From Isoetes taiwanensis (lineage: Eukaryota > Streptophyta > Lycopodiopsida > Isoetales > Isoetaceae): a stretch of 64,000 nucleotides of DNA. The stretch covers positions 5,582,109 through 5,646,108 of the forward strand of contig JAJEKV010000004.1 in assembly GCA_021234155.1 (NCBI GenBank), in the 5' to 3' direction. A model generated the notes under the pieces. It searched no databases and was not told where the DNA came from. It saw only the letters and a list, made by a program, of their open reading frames with translations. Below are positions 12,720-24,242 of this stretch, one piece after another. Position numbers and translations under genes: made by a program. Every line of letters begins with the position of its first letter. The stretch's first letter is position 1.

Positions 12720-13826
12720 ACCTTCAACAACAATGGCTTAGAACCTCCAGGTTGCTTCCTGCAACCACTCTGTGCAAGTAAATTGAAAAAAGAAAGCTCA
12801 GATAATGAATTAGTACTGCCTTCCCAAAACAAGAAAAAGGATGCCTCAGCAAGAATGCTGCCATTTGCAAGATGTTTGGAATTTTGTCATGATTTCAATT
12901 CAGAAGTCTGTTTGAAGGTTCAAGGAATCTGGGGCAAAAAATCAGATGCCAATAGATTAGCAAAGGTCTCTCAAATTTGTAGTCCTGACCAAGTCAAAAC
13001 TTGGTCAATATCTCTGGCAGGGAGTTATTTTTGCAGATCAAAAAGTATGAGTCCTTTTTTATTTCTGACACTTGATCCTATCTCTGACAAGTTTGCACAC
13101 GTGGATCAATAGGTTTTTTGGCAGGAAAAGATGCTAAAATGCCCTAAAACTTGGATTTTTTGCATACAGACTATAATAATGCAAAAACAGTGGGAAAATT
13201 TTTGCTAAATGAGTTTTGGCCACTCTTTTCCACTTGTGATACTCTGTCAAGTCTGTACACAAGGTGTGTCCACCATTCTATCAGTAGTTATGTCTAAATC
13301 CTCTACAAGAATCGATTCTCTGCTGTAGACAATGAGCTAACTTCCCTGCAATATGGCTTGGCACAAATTTTAAGTAGTTTAATGCTGTGATGAGACTCAG
13401 AGACACCCATAGTTGCAATGACTTACTATTTTGAATAGGTCTTTTATGAGAAGATGATTTTTCTAATGTTCGTCAATGCTTGAATTTGTCTCCTTATCTC
13501 GCTTCTATAGAGAATGCTCTAATTATAGAGGGCAATAGCAAATTATGCTATTTCACAGATAAATCAAATCTTAAGCAATCTTCATACCTCTTTTGTTGTT
13601 TCCCAAAATAGTTACTTTTCTTTTGTTGTTTGTAAAGAAATGACAAGAAATAATTTCACCAAGGTTCAGATTTTCATTCAAAAGGATATCATTGTACAAG
13701 TTCAACAATCAAAGCCCAAGCTCGCAGGTCAAGGGCACAGAATCAAGTCGGCAATCAAAGCAATTTCAAGGAATTTGCCCCAAAAGCATCTTTTATGAGG
13801 CAAGGAGGGTAAATCCAAGCATATTC

Positions 13827-14321
13827 TGTAACGGGCCCATGGTAGACCGCTCGAGTATTCGAACCTTGAATGTGCCTGTGGGGCGTTCCCGAGGCACCGG
13901 CATAAATGGGTAGAAGCGACTATTCATAAACGTCTAGATGGTTTTGCCCAGTTGGCTAAGGGCATGTCGGTTAGGAACATTACAGTTGGTATCAGAGCAG
14001 GTCTCGAGTTCGAGTCTCCATGGGTGCCTATATGCATGGGTAATTTGCAAAGACTTGATAATCATTGTGGCATGGTATAGCCGTGGATGCTGAGGACGAG
14101 CATAATTCTAGTGGGAGAGACTGTAACGGGCCCATGGTAGACCGCTCGAGTATTGGGAGAGACTGTAACGGGCCCATGGTAGACCGCTCGAGTATTCGAA
14201 CCTTGAATGTGCCTGTGGGGCGTTCCCGAGACACCGGCATAAATGGGTAGAAGCGACTACTCATAAATGTCTAGACGGTTTTGCCCAGTTGGCTAAGGGC
14301 ATGTCGGTTAGGAATGTTTCA
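13827..14321 (+). mobile_element. TRIM (miniature LTR retrotransposon)
   Basis: Two 158-bp LTRs (13827-13984 and 14164-14321) start TGTAACGGGCCC and end in CA. A primer-binding site follows two bases after the first LTR, and a purine-rich GTGGGAGAGAC precedes the second. Flanks carry a perfect 5-bp target duplication TATTC (13822-13826 and 14322-14326), and the empty site is preserved in the other host LTR near 9258. The first 42 bp of the second LTR region is tandemly repeated (14122-14163). The interior has no coding capacity, as expected for a TRIM, which depends on proteins of other elements. Confidence 0.92.
13987..13998 (+). promoter_or_regulatory. TRIM primer-binding site, initiator tRNA-Met type
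   Basis: TGGTATCAGAGC is the 12-base sequence complementary to the 3' end of plant initiator tRNA-Met, placed two bases after the first LTR. It fixes the element's direction as plus. Confidence 0.92.
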
Positions 14322-14985
14322 TATTCTGAGAAATCCAATAATCTTCAAAGATCCACTCGTCAATTCTCGCACCCAAAGCCCTCGAAAATTGTTTGAACAT
14401 GATTTCCCCTTCTTAATCCCCTGTTTTCGGCCTATTCTTGGCAAATCAGGCCCGTAAGCTTGTCTTTTAGCTTCGTTTAAGAGTCCTTGGCTTAGATTAG
14501 GTAGATTCGAGAATGTTTAGCCACGATTAGATAGTTAGTTCGAGAGAAAAGGACGGATCTTGGCATGACAGAAATTTAGGGTTTTTGAGAATTCTTAACA
14601 CAATATCCCCGGCATAAATGGGTAGAAGCGACTACTCATAAACGTCTAGACGGTTTTGCCCAGTTGGCTAAGGGCATGTCGGTTAGGAATGTTTCATACT
14701 CTGAGAAATCCAGTAGTCTTCAAAGATCCACTCGTCAATTCTCTCATCCAAAGCCCTCGAAAATTGTTTGAACATGATTTCCCCTTCTTAATCCCCTGTT
14801 TTCGGCCTATTCTTGGCAAATTAGGCCCGTAAGCTTGTCTTTTAGCTTCGTTTAAGAGTTCTTGGCTTAGATTAGGTAGATTCGAGAATGTTTAGCCACG
14901 ATTAGATAGTTAGTTCGAGAGAAAAGGACGGATCTTGGCATGACAAAAATTTAGGGTTTTTGAGAATTCTTAACACAATATCCCA
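14236..14985. repeat. 375-bp tandem duplication inside the 5' LTR
   Basis: 14236-14610 and 14611-14985 are near-identical. Each begins inside the TRIM's second LTR (GGCATAAATGGGTAG) and ends in host-LTR sequence at CAATATCCC. The duplication therefore happened after the TRIM inserted and carried part of the TRIM with it. Confidence 0.9.
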
Positions 14986-15837
14986 TAGGCATATTTCAAA
15001 ATGGAGGCTCGGGTATAAAAGGTTTGATCTGACGTGTCTCAGTAATAATTGCGTGCTGTCTCCCTGTGATGTCTGGCCCGTTGCCAGCTCACATGCCTGG
15101 AGGCACTTCGTTGTGGGGGGGATGGGAAGAGTGACTAGGCCGCGTCAGGGGGTAGATAGGAAAAAAAAATATTTCTTTTTAAATCTTGGCACGAATCCAA
15201 GAACTCAAAAATGAAGGTAAAAAATGAGGTCATTTTCAAAAATTCTTTTTTCACAAGGAATCTCTTTTGATGCTATACAAGATGGGAAAATCTTTTTGCG
15301 AAAAAATAGCATTTGACTTTTTGGCTCAAAATGGAGGTCAAATTTGATGATGTGGCAAGTTGGTGGGGTGACTTGGCAAATGAATAATGACATGGCATTT
15401 TGGGGTGATGATGTGTTAAGCAAAGTGGAAAAGTGACTTTTTTCTAGTAAAAACTTTTTATGAAGTGGAGATGATGTGGATCACATGTGTATAATGATGT
15501 GGAAGCACTTAATGATGATCTGGCACCATGGAATGATGACATGTCACCTTAGGTAACAAAATGACTTTTCTTAGGTCAAATTTGGATCCCTTATGAAATA
15601 TCTTGGACTTTTTACTTCTTCGTGCTTGTTTGGGGAAATTATGCACTTTCTTTCTCTAGTTTAACTTTTAGAGAGAGAAGATGATCTTAGATCATAGAAA
15701 AAGTCAAATTGGATGGATGTTTTTTGCTTTTTTTGAAGATAATGGATGTATGGTGGTGTGTGGTGTATGAATGGTTTGTTTTGACTAGAAAAAAGGCTAT
15801 TTGCCAACTTTGGCTAGGGGAAGTGAAGGTAAGAATA

Positions 15838-18800
15838 GAATAGAATAGAATAGATTTTTTATTGTCCACGAAGACCAGTTGGCCTATGGGACCCAAACAA
15901 AAAGAGAGCAGCAAACGTATTACTGTTAGGATTAAAAAACCCCCACCCCGAAGGGTTTTTGAGGGAAAAACCTTAGCAGTAATAAGCATGCTGGTACACT
16001 GTACAATTGTATATGACAATTCAATACTATCCCCGATGACACAACTGAGTCCGTGCATCCATAACCTCCTTGAGGTATGACCCCAACAAGCCCACGGGCG
16101 CCATATTCAATAACTCATGCAACGGCTGGCCAGTCACTAGTAACCAAACATACTGCGCTCGGATATGGGCAAACGCTGGGCAGATCTGGAGGGCATGACA
16201 TTCATCTTCAATGGCGCCTTGGTGGCAACACTGACAAAGCCTCTCCTCCCGTGCTTCCCGAGTCCAACGCCTTGTCTCAATGCAGAGACGATGTGCACCC
16301 GTGCGAGTGGAAGCTATAAGTCTGCGCTTCTTCATAGGCAAATGGGGGTACAAGTATTGGTGTGGGCCTCTTGTGAGCCTAGGATTGACTCGCTGCTGAT
16401 AGTGTGCCAGCTTAACGTGCGTCAGAGCATCTGCATCCCAGAGCTTGCGATGAAAAGTAGTATCTAGGTACAACTTTAGTGCATTGTGATCCTTCTTTGT
16501 CTGTACCTGTACGCATCTGTTTGCCTGCACACCCCAACTTGAGAACCACTGAGCTTGCTTGTCCTTCCAGCAGGCTTTGAGGCATTGGGGACCCATTGCT
16601 ACGGCCAAAGCAAGATTGGGCAAATGTGTATCACCCATAGCAACCACCTTCTGGGAGTAAATAATATGGCGTTCCAATGCAGCCCGTTGAAGGGGTTAGA
16701 AAACCTATCTCCTGTAGTAGGATCTGGTATGGAACTGTGGACTTTACCCCAAGGGCTCGTGCCAAGAAGGCTGTCTGCACCTGCTCGAGATCATTCCAGG
16801 TGGTGAGGGATATCATCGGACCCCACACTTCTGCCCCATACAAGAGGACCGGCTTGACCAAGGCCCTAAACAAGTGTGACTGGTGGCCCCAGGCATACAA
16901 CTCTGCCTTGTGGCTGTTGTTCTGCATGGCATATAGTGCTTTCCAACCCGCCGTGACCCGCAACCTGATGGCAACATCCCAGTGGGTGGTAGTAGAGAAC
17001 TCGATCCCCAAGTACTTGTAGGTCGGAGCCACCTCTGCATCTTGTCCCTAGTAAGTGAATGAGGGAAGACTTGGCTGACGGGACAACGAAACTAGCAGCA
17101 CCCTAGTTTTGGCCAAGTTAACTCGCATGCCAGTGAATCGGCAAAAAGTGTCAAGAGCATCCATGTGACGTTACATGTCCTTTGGAGTATAGGCCATGAG
17201 GTTGACATCATCAGCATATATGAGTTGTCGGATTGTGTGATGCACGAGATGGGCGTCCGCACCTCCGTGCTCAGAAAGCCAATCTTCCAGCTGGTCACTG
17301 TATAGGTGAAAGAGTGTGGGGGAGAGGGTCAACCCTGATGTACTCCAACACTACTGTCCTGATGACGTGATACGGCCTGAGCATGCCTCGTATAGCCTGT
17401 ATATTGTGTTCTGCAAGTCAAGGGAGGTCCCTAGCTGCCGCAATCTGTCCCATAACTTGTCCTAGGGCACTGTGTCAAAAGCTTTTGCGAAATCCACGAA
17501 ACAACAGTACAAGTTTTGCCGGCAATTCCTGCTATCCTCAATCAATGTGCGCAGAGTGAAGATATGATCAATGGTGGAATGACTGGGCCGAAAGCTTGCA
17601 TGTGTGAGAGCTCGCGCATCTGCCTCTTCTGCCTATATTGTCAGCCGCTGCTCAAGGATGCCAACCGACAGCTTTGCAAAGATAAGATAAGATAAGATAA
17701 TGTTTTATTAACATCTGTGAGACCATCAGGTCTAGAAGACGATCATCAACATAAATACATTTTTCTAAATATCCAATGATCCTTTCATAAGGTATCATTA
17801 GTCTATGTCTCCCTCTTTCTCATAAATGTCCAACAAATATTTATAATTTTTTATAGACATCTCTTTCATTTTCATAACATCTGTTAGGAAATATCCAATG
17901 TTCGCCGGTGGTATCTCAAAAAACGCCTGTATGGTCATTTCCGAGGATATCTTGTGTCTATGTCTCAGAGCCTGGTACGCTGGGCAGTGCAGTATCAGAT
18001 GTATCTCATCCTCAATCACATCCTCACCACATACTTTGCATGTGCGCCTATGTCGCGGGACATCCCCCCATCGTCCTACTTCTACCCCTAGGTGGTGGGA
18101 ACTAAGGCGCAGCCTAGAAACAAGATGTTTTTTAAAATGTGAAAGGTTACCTGTTAGGTGTGTGGGCTCTCCCAACTCTGGATTGATCATTTCCCTATAT
18201 AAGACCATCTTAGTACCAGGATTCCTCCACCCTTTATCCCGTGCCTTCTTGTATATCCATTCAATTAGTTTGTCCTCTTCGTCTGGTACATCGTCCAACG
18301 TCATGTCCCACCGTCTCATCCATTCAACTACACTCGCAAACCATCCTTTTAGACTACTCTGAATCATAGCCTTCTTGGGTAATCTATCATGATCCATATC
18401 TTGAATCTTTCTGATATAGTGTATGGTCTGCAGTAATGCTTCAATTTCAAGTTCATATAACCCTGCTTCAGCAAGCATCATCTGGTAGGGTGTTTGCACT
18501 TTAACTCCTAGTTCTGACAACAACAACTTCTTTTGGATCTTCTCCACTCTAGTCCACATGTCTAGAGAGAGTCCTGGACCCCACACCTCACATCCATATA
18601 GAATGACAGAGCGCACCAAAGTCTTATAAAGAATTTTTTTTAATTGCCAATCAATAATCCCTCTTTTATTGCATATTCTTTGCATTGAGTAGAGAACTAT
18701 AATCCCAGCATCTGTCCTCTGTTTCACTGCACTGTTCCAATTATAATTGTGCTTCACAACCACCCTAAGTATTTATATGTGGATGTAATCTCTACCTCCT

Positions 18801-21045
18801 CCCCTTTGTAGTAGAAGTGAAAATCATGGACTCTTATCCCAAATATAAGGATTTTTGTTTTTCCCAAATTCACCTTCATCTCTGTTCTATCACAAAAATC
18901 AGCCAATGTATCTAGATGTTTCTGCATCCCTTGCTGGGTCCTGGCAAAGATCACAATATCATCAGCATACAACAACAGTACCAGTGCATATCCAGCAATT
19001 GTGATTCCCCCCCATCCTCCTTTAACCACATTTCTAGTTGGTCAATATATATGCCAAAAAGAGTAGTTGATAAAGGACATCCTTGCTTCACACCTATATT
19101 GCTGACAATTTCTTCTTGGCATTGTTGGTTCAGTGGGAATGACAATCCAACCACCACCTTTTTATATAATATCGCCACTGCATTTCTTAGTTTATGGGGA
19201 ACTCCAATATTTTCCATATAATCCCATATATTTCTTCTGCGCAGCATGTCAAAGGCCTTGGTAAGATCAATAAAGCATGCAAAAAGTGGTTTTTTGGTCT
19301 TTTTTATTGAATTTGTAACTGCTCTAAAAGTCACCAAATGGTCTATGGTGGATTTTCCACGCCTGAAACCTGCCTGCCCTTCTGCTCTAATGTTCATTCT
19401 CCTCTGCCCATGTGCTCAGCTTGTTTTCTAGCAGTGTCGCAAAGAGTTTCGAGAAGAGACTACTTACCATCATCATTCTATAGTTATTTGGGTCTGCGGC
19501 ATCCCCTGCTTTATGAATCGGTACCACTCGGTTGTACTGCCATGTAGATGGAAAGCCATTGATCAATGTCGTGTTCATCATCTTTGTGATTATCTTTGTT
19601 ACCCCTGGTCCTGCCCACTTAACCATTTCAGCTACGAGGCCAAGAGCATCTGCTGCCTTCCCACCTGCTAGCGTTTTTATACCAATTTCTACTTCTTCTT
19701 CAGAGAAAACTAACACTTCGCTATTCACTTTCATGATATCATTCAAACCTCCAATGCGGTAAAGTTTCCGTACCTGTTTTATTAGCATGTCCACTTCTAA
19801 TGTACTCACCATTTGTTTCCTCTTTTTTAATTTTGCCCAGAACCTTTTAGGATCTCCAATCAACTCCTTCACAAACTTTTCCTGTTTCTGTTGCATGTAC
19901 ACCCATTTTTTCCGTCTGACCAGCTTCCTGTATTCCTCTCTTATCCTAGGCTTGCATACGATGTTAGCATGCTTATACTCCATTCTCTTATCCTTGCACT
20001 GTTGATCATACCATCCATTGCATGGTAGCCCTTTTTTCTCTACGATAAGAAACAGTTACTAGCCACCTCAATCAGCATTGATGATAGCGTGGCATCAAGA
20101 TCAGCCAGGTCAGTTGGCCATAAGATTTCTTGTATTCTCTCTTCACATGCTTTTTTGTACTCCTTCTTCTTAGTTGCCTGCATGTATATGTGTTTGTTAA
20201 ATATCTGTTTCCGCAAAGAGAGAGCTGACCATAATAGTGCAATAGTTGGCTGGGCATTGAGGGTCCCCTGCCTTGTATATGGGCACAACTCTACTAGTGG
20301 TCCACTGCGGAGGGAAGCCTTCTTGCAATGCTTTATTGAATAGTGTCGTGAGGACAGGCATCAGTGGAGGTCCAGCCCATTTCAGAAGTTTCGCCTGCAT
20401 GCCATCTAAATCTGCTGCCTTCCCATTAGCTAAGCGTTGCAGGCCCATGATGACACCCCCCTCTATGATGACCAAAGCCCCCATCTGTGGAGGTACTGGT
20501 GCCCGACCCCCGAGCAGATCGTAAAGCTATTGCAAGTATTGTACCCATTGCTCCGAGGTGATGTTCCCTGTGGACTGTACAGCCTTGCGCAATACCTTTC
20601 TCCAAAATGTCTTGGGATGCCAATCCAAGAGGCCGAGCATATGTTGCTGGAGCTCTGCGAGGTATCTGGCTTTCTTGTTCTTGAGGAAGGATCGGTATTG
20701 ACTGATGGCCTATGGGCGGAAGGTGGGGTCAGTGGCTTGTTGGAGTTCAAGTTTGAGCTCCCGGAACTCATCATCGAACCATCTGTTGCAGGGGAAGGTG
20801 GTAGTACCGGAGGTTCTCCGTGAGTGGCCTCTCCCAAAGCATCTTTCAGCAACTGTCAGAAGCAGGTGAGTCAGCTGAACAGATTGCTGCTGAAGTGTGG
20901 GGAGTTGCAATAGTCTCGCCAGATCATGCTCAAGCATCTGGACATGGGTCCCTGCATGGTCATAGTCCACGCGCAGCCGGGGCACCTGGGGTGTTGAGGC
21001 AATGGATGAACAGGGAGCGGCAATAGGGTATGGATTATGAGTCAA
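15838..21045 (-). mobile_element. Non-L1 LINE, 5'-truncated, split by another LINE
   Basis: The minus strand encodes reverse transcriptase and a C-terminal region in two blocks, 20213-21045 and 15838-17683, interrupted by the LINE at 17684-20212. Recognisable blocks are ANGKAADLDGMQAKLLKWAGP (pre-RT), VVPIYKAGDP, FRPSHSTIDH near 17575, QLIYADDVNL near 17205, YKYLGIEF near 17015, and a terminal CQCCHQGAIEDECHALQICP Cys/His motif near 16150. The 3' tail is repeated TATTC rather than poly(A). Several stops and shifts are present. No endonuclease is left, so the 5' end is missing. The clade was not resolved. Confidence 0.8.
17684..20212 (-). mobile_element. Non-L1 LINE nested in the 15.8-kb LINE
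   Basis: 2.5 kb on the minus strand, ending in a repeated TATCT tail (plus-strand GATAA repeats at 17684-17700). It is flanked by GCAAAGA on both sides (17676-17682 and 20213-20219), which restores the host LINE frame around VSSLFAKL. Frames 20288-20040 (its part), 19983-19387, 19397-18951, 19029-18754 and 18763-17798 give pre-RT (GGKAADALGLVAEMVKWAGP), RT (AGFRRGKSTIDHL, VKQGCPLS, LLYADDIVIFA near 18950-18990), YKYLG and a terminal C-x2-C...H...C motif (CKVCGEDVIEDEIHLILHCP). Only a few frameshifts separate them, one at a seven-base C run at 19007-19013, so this is the youngest-looking LINE here. The endonuclease is missing. Confidence 0.85.
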
Positions 21046-21650
21046 GTATGATATGGGATTGAGGTGGTAAGCTCATGTAAGAAGCCTTGTGAAATAGAAC
21101 TCTGCCTTCAAACTAGCCACATACCAAGGAATCTTTGAGGGGTCTTCCAATCTTCAAACTCTACTATGCTTGCTTGAATCTTCTCCTCCTTGCCATGCTT
21201 GCATGATATCTAATGAATGCCCTTCCCTGGTTCTTCAACAATGTGTCTACTTTGTGATCTTCAAGGATGTGAGTTTTCATATTTGTAGCACTTGCACACA
21301 TATTTTAGACAATAGTTAGACAAAGATGTATAGATTGTATGTGTAGCTCTTCTATGCTTCCAAAATGTGCAGCAATTGGGCCAAGGTTTACATACCAGGA
21401 AATGGAGGTAGCTTTAGCAAGAAGCTTGGAAGAAGAGGATTTGGATCTGTATATAACGGCTTCATGCACTGAGTCATGCTTTACTTGCAACCCATGGATT
21501 TGTACTCGATGAATAGGAACATGACTTTCAACAGACAAGCTCCATTTTCTTGCGCAGTTGCATGCTTTATAGAAAGGTCTATAAATTATGTTAGACATAT
21601 ATTTAACTAGTTATGACTACATTGACCAAGGGCTTGCACTAGCAATCTAG
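21046..21650. other. Intergenic stretch, no gene recognised
   Basis: No family motif on either strand. A minus-strand frame at 21305-21598 has no supporting start or splice context. It could hold decayed upstream laccase sequence, but I could not see any. Confidence 0.3.
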
Positions 21651-22119
21651 CAACAGAAAGGGTACCATGGTTACAGAGATCCGTTTTGGAGCTAATGTTG
21701 AGTTGATAATGCAAGGGACTCCAAATTTCCAAGCTCAGGGACATCCCTTCCACTTGCATGGAGCTGACTTCTATATGTGGTGGTTATGGAGCTGGGAATT
21801 AAAATTTCTTCTCTCATCCTGCCAATTTTAACCTGGTTAATCCTGCGCGAAGAAATACTACCATATTGAAGAGTTCTGGAAGAAATTGTGCTGGCTGGAG
21901 AGCTGAAAATCCAAGTATGCTTCAAGGCCTCTGTTATATGATAATGGTAGGATCTGATAATATTTCTCTGTTTGTTTCTACTATCCAGGTGTTTGAATTT
22001 CGCATTGCCACTTTGAAGGACATGTGACTTGGGGAATAGCCACCATATTTATTGTTAAGAATGGAGCTAAGCCTGACCAGATCATTCCTACACCTCCTCT
22101 AAATCTATCTACCTATTAA
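21651..22119 (+). pseudogene. Laccase 3' end, pseudogene
   Basis: This is the last two exons of a multicopper oxidase that would oxidise phenolics such as monolignols in the cell wall. The first reads TMVTEIRFGANVELIMQGTP, then the copper-ligand motif HPFHLHGADFY (about 21746-21778). A frameshift follows and NFNLVNPARRNTT continues in another frame. A donor (AATCCAA|GTATGC near 21914) and an acceptor (CTATCCAG near 21996) flank an intron of about 80 bp at the place where plant laccases have one. The last exon has the second copper motif HCHFEGHVTWGI and ends at TAA near 22119. The Trp codon before HCHF is TGA. All upstream exons are absent, so it is a truncated, disabled copy. Confidence 0.85.
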
Positions 22120-23254
22120 AATATCTGAAGATACTTCCAACTCTTCCTGTATCTCAGGCTGTATTTTAGTAATCAATTATTCTTTTACTCAAGCAATACT
22201 TTTGAACCCATCAAGCTGTATTTTACTGATTGATTATTCTTTTGCCCAACGATAGTTTTGACCCCAGAAGATTGTTTGTCCAAATGCTTGATTCTTCGAA
22301 AAGATTGTTTGTGGCAGCCAAATACGCCATATTCCAACTAGCGAAGACAACTGATTTCAAGCCACCTCATCTAGCATGTTATCTTTGCATTGAATTGTTC
22401 CACAAAAAGTTGCAAACTTGCATAGCTTTAAAATATACACAAGACTGATTGCACTCCTACTGCCCTTAAGCTCTTCCAAAGTAGACATGGAAAGAACCGT
22501 TTCAACTTTCTACTCCATTTTAAAGTTCATATGGTGCGTAAGTTGATGTTTTTATAAAGAGTAAATTCTGGGTTGTTAACAATAACTTTAGAAAATCAAC
22601 AAATCTTGTATTTCAAAATCATTGCATATGCAAAAGCCTTGTCATATGTCATCATGGCAGAGAGTTTTCATTTGTCGTACTCTTAGAGCTTTAAACTATG
22701 TGAGAGGTGACACCATATAATTGCTTTAAACTATGTGAGAGGTGAGATAAAACGGTTGTATTATCTGAATATCAAGATCCAAGTTTGTTTATTTTGTTCA
22801 ACTAAGTAAAGTTACCAGAAGTAATCAAGGCAACCTATATATCATATTGAGAATTGCAAGTTCAAATCTTGCATGTTCAAAAACCCCTTCCATATCATTC
22901 CAGACTAATACATATTCATTGCTAAGCAAGTTTGGAACTAGAGAAATCTGCCACCACGATAAATTTCTTGTAAATATAAACCATTAGTAACCTTAGCTAA
23001 GTTATTTATTGTAAACATTGGAAATTGATGGAACGAGGAGGCTTTCAATGAGATTCATGTTACTTGGATCAAGAATCTATCTGAATGAGAATCTTATGGG
23101 GACTTTACAATGTGGGTACGGCTGGGAGTCCTGCTTTTGCAATAAGAAACACTTGTTAATATATCTAGTGAGTTAAGTTGATATGAGTATATTACATTCC
23201 TTATGGGGGGAATGGGTAACTTGAGATGCTTTGTATTTCCTATGGGAGATTGGT
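22120..23254. other. AT-rich intergenic stretch, no gene seen
   Basis: No coding signal. It contains a short tandem duplication of about 41 bp (GCTTTAAACTATGTGAGAGG near 22688 and 22729). Confidence 0.35.
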
Positions 23255-24228
23255 TTGTATCAAGCCACTTCAACATGGGCAAGTTGTATGGGCAACGTTG
23301 GCAATGACAAGATCTAGAGCCACGTTTAGTTAATATTCTAATGAACATCACATGTCTTGGTCTTTGGTATTGTATCATATGTTATCTTGGCATTTGATGT
23401 CTCTTGGATCCTCGAGGTCGGATTTCCAGGTTCGATAGCCTGGGTTATTCCGGCATTACTCATGTCATCTATGTTTCTTTGTGCTTTGTGATATAGGACA
23501 TGGCATTCGGGAAAGGGGATGCACGTCAATTCTTGTGGCTCCATGATAAGAGGTCCTCTAGTGCCAGACGTGGGCTGGAAAGGGTATGACAAGGTTCACC
23601 CCACCACTCCCACTACAAGGTTTGGAATGTAAGCTGGCTGGGCATTTTTCTGCTAACAGAGCCTGCATGTAGGCTGGCTGAGCTTCCCATTGTCCCGGAG
23701 CTATGTTTATGATGTGTCGATATTTTGGCTATATTCTTTGCTTCTGATGTTCATGCGTTGTATTTCATTTGATTACATTGTCATTGTCTAGCACTTTACT
23801 CATATAGGACCTTCAGTCTGTGCTTGTGCTTATGTTCTTGTTATCCAAGATTTCCGAGATGTTCTATGCATGCAGTGGCAGCCAAGGATCCCCACTTACT
23901 CACAAGGACTAACCCTAGTGAGTGCTTGTGCAATGAAGAAGCAAGGCAGTGGTCAAGCAGACGGCAGCAATGTAGCTGAGGATTATGGTTGAGTTTTGTA
24001 GGAGAAGCTTGTGAATTACTCAACTAGATATTATGCATCTGATAATGGATATACTTGAGCATATTATTATTGATCTCTGATTGCTATGAGTAAGAAGATT
24101 CAATTCTTCACCATATTGTATTGTTTGTCATCGTGTCAATTTTGAATATACCAACCTAGATCTAGTCCTATGTAAGTTTTGACAAGATCCCACGTTGCCA
24201 TGAGGGTCAACTCGGCAGGCTCGTCACA
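23255..24228 (+). repeat. Single LTR of the 47-50 kb LTR family
   Basis: By eye it matches the reverse complement of the LTRs at 46913-47935 and 49635-50626. Shared landmarks are CAACATGGGCAAGTTGTATGGGC, the GATGTCTCTTGGATCCTCG segment, CCAAGGATCCCCACTTA and the end CGGCAGGCTCGTCACA. Its first few dozen bases are missing or diverged, so the start is approximate. The other LTR of this copy was not found. Confidence 0.75.
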
Positions 24229-24230
24229 AT

Positions 24231-24242
24231 TGGTCTCAGAGC
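24231..24242 (+). promoter_or_regulatory. Primer-binding site, one-base variant
   Basis: TGGTCTCAGAGC lies two bases after the LTR end. It differs from the initiator tRNA-Met complement TGGTATCAGAGC at one position. It confirms that the preceding repeat is a 5' LTR in plus orientation. Confidence 0.75.

Larger units (their letters stand above)
8131..15578 (-). mobile_element. Non-autonomous Ty3/gypsy-like LTR retrotransposon
   Basis: Two long terminal repeats in the same orientation (8131-10149 and 12709-15578), each TG...CA, enclose 2.56 kb of internal sequence. On the minus strand this encodes gag with a zinc knuckle, a retropepsin-like protease and an archaeal-type RNase H. Only about 270 bp separate protease and RNase H, so reverse transcriptase and integrase are absent. 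I saw no matching 5-bp target duplication (GAAGG on the left, AATTT on the right). The repeat at 12709 is longer because of a TRIM insertion and a 375-bp duplication. Confidence 0.8.
12709..15578 (-). repeat. 5' LTR of the gypsy-like element, enlarged
   Basis: It starts TGTTCCTGGCAAACC and ends TTCTTAGGTCA like its partner. It is 2870 bp, but removing the TRIM with one target copy (500 bp) and one unit of the 375-bp duplication leaves about 1995 bp, close to the 2019-bp partner. The two LTRs differ at many scattered positions, so the insertion is not recent. Confidence 0.8.

Noticed and set aside
13946-14020. A functional tRNA gene
   Set aside because: Box A- and box B-like words are present, but no full cloverleaf forms, and the stretch is the TRIM LTR edge plus primer site.
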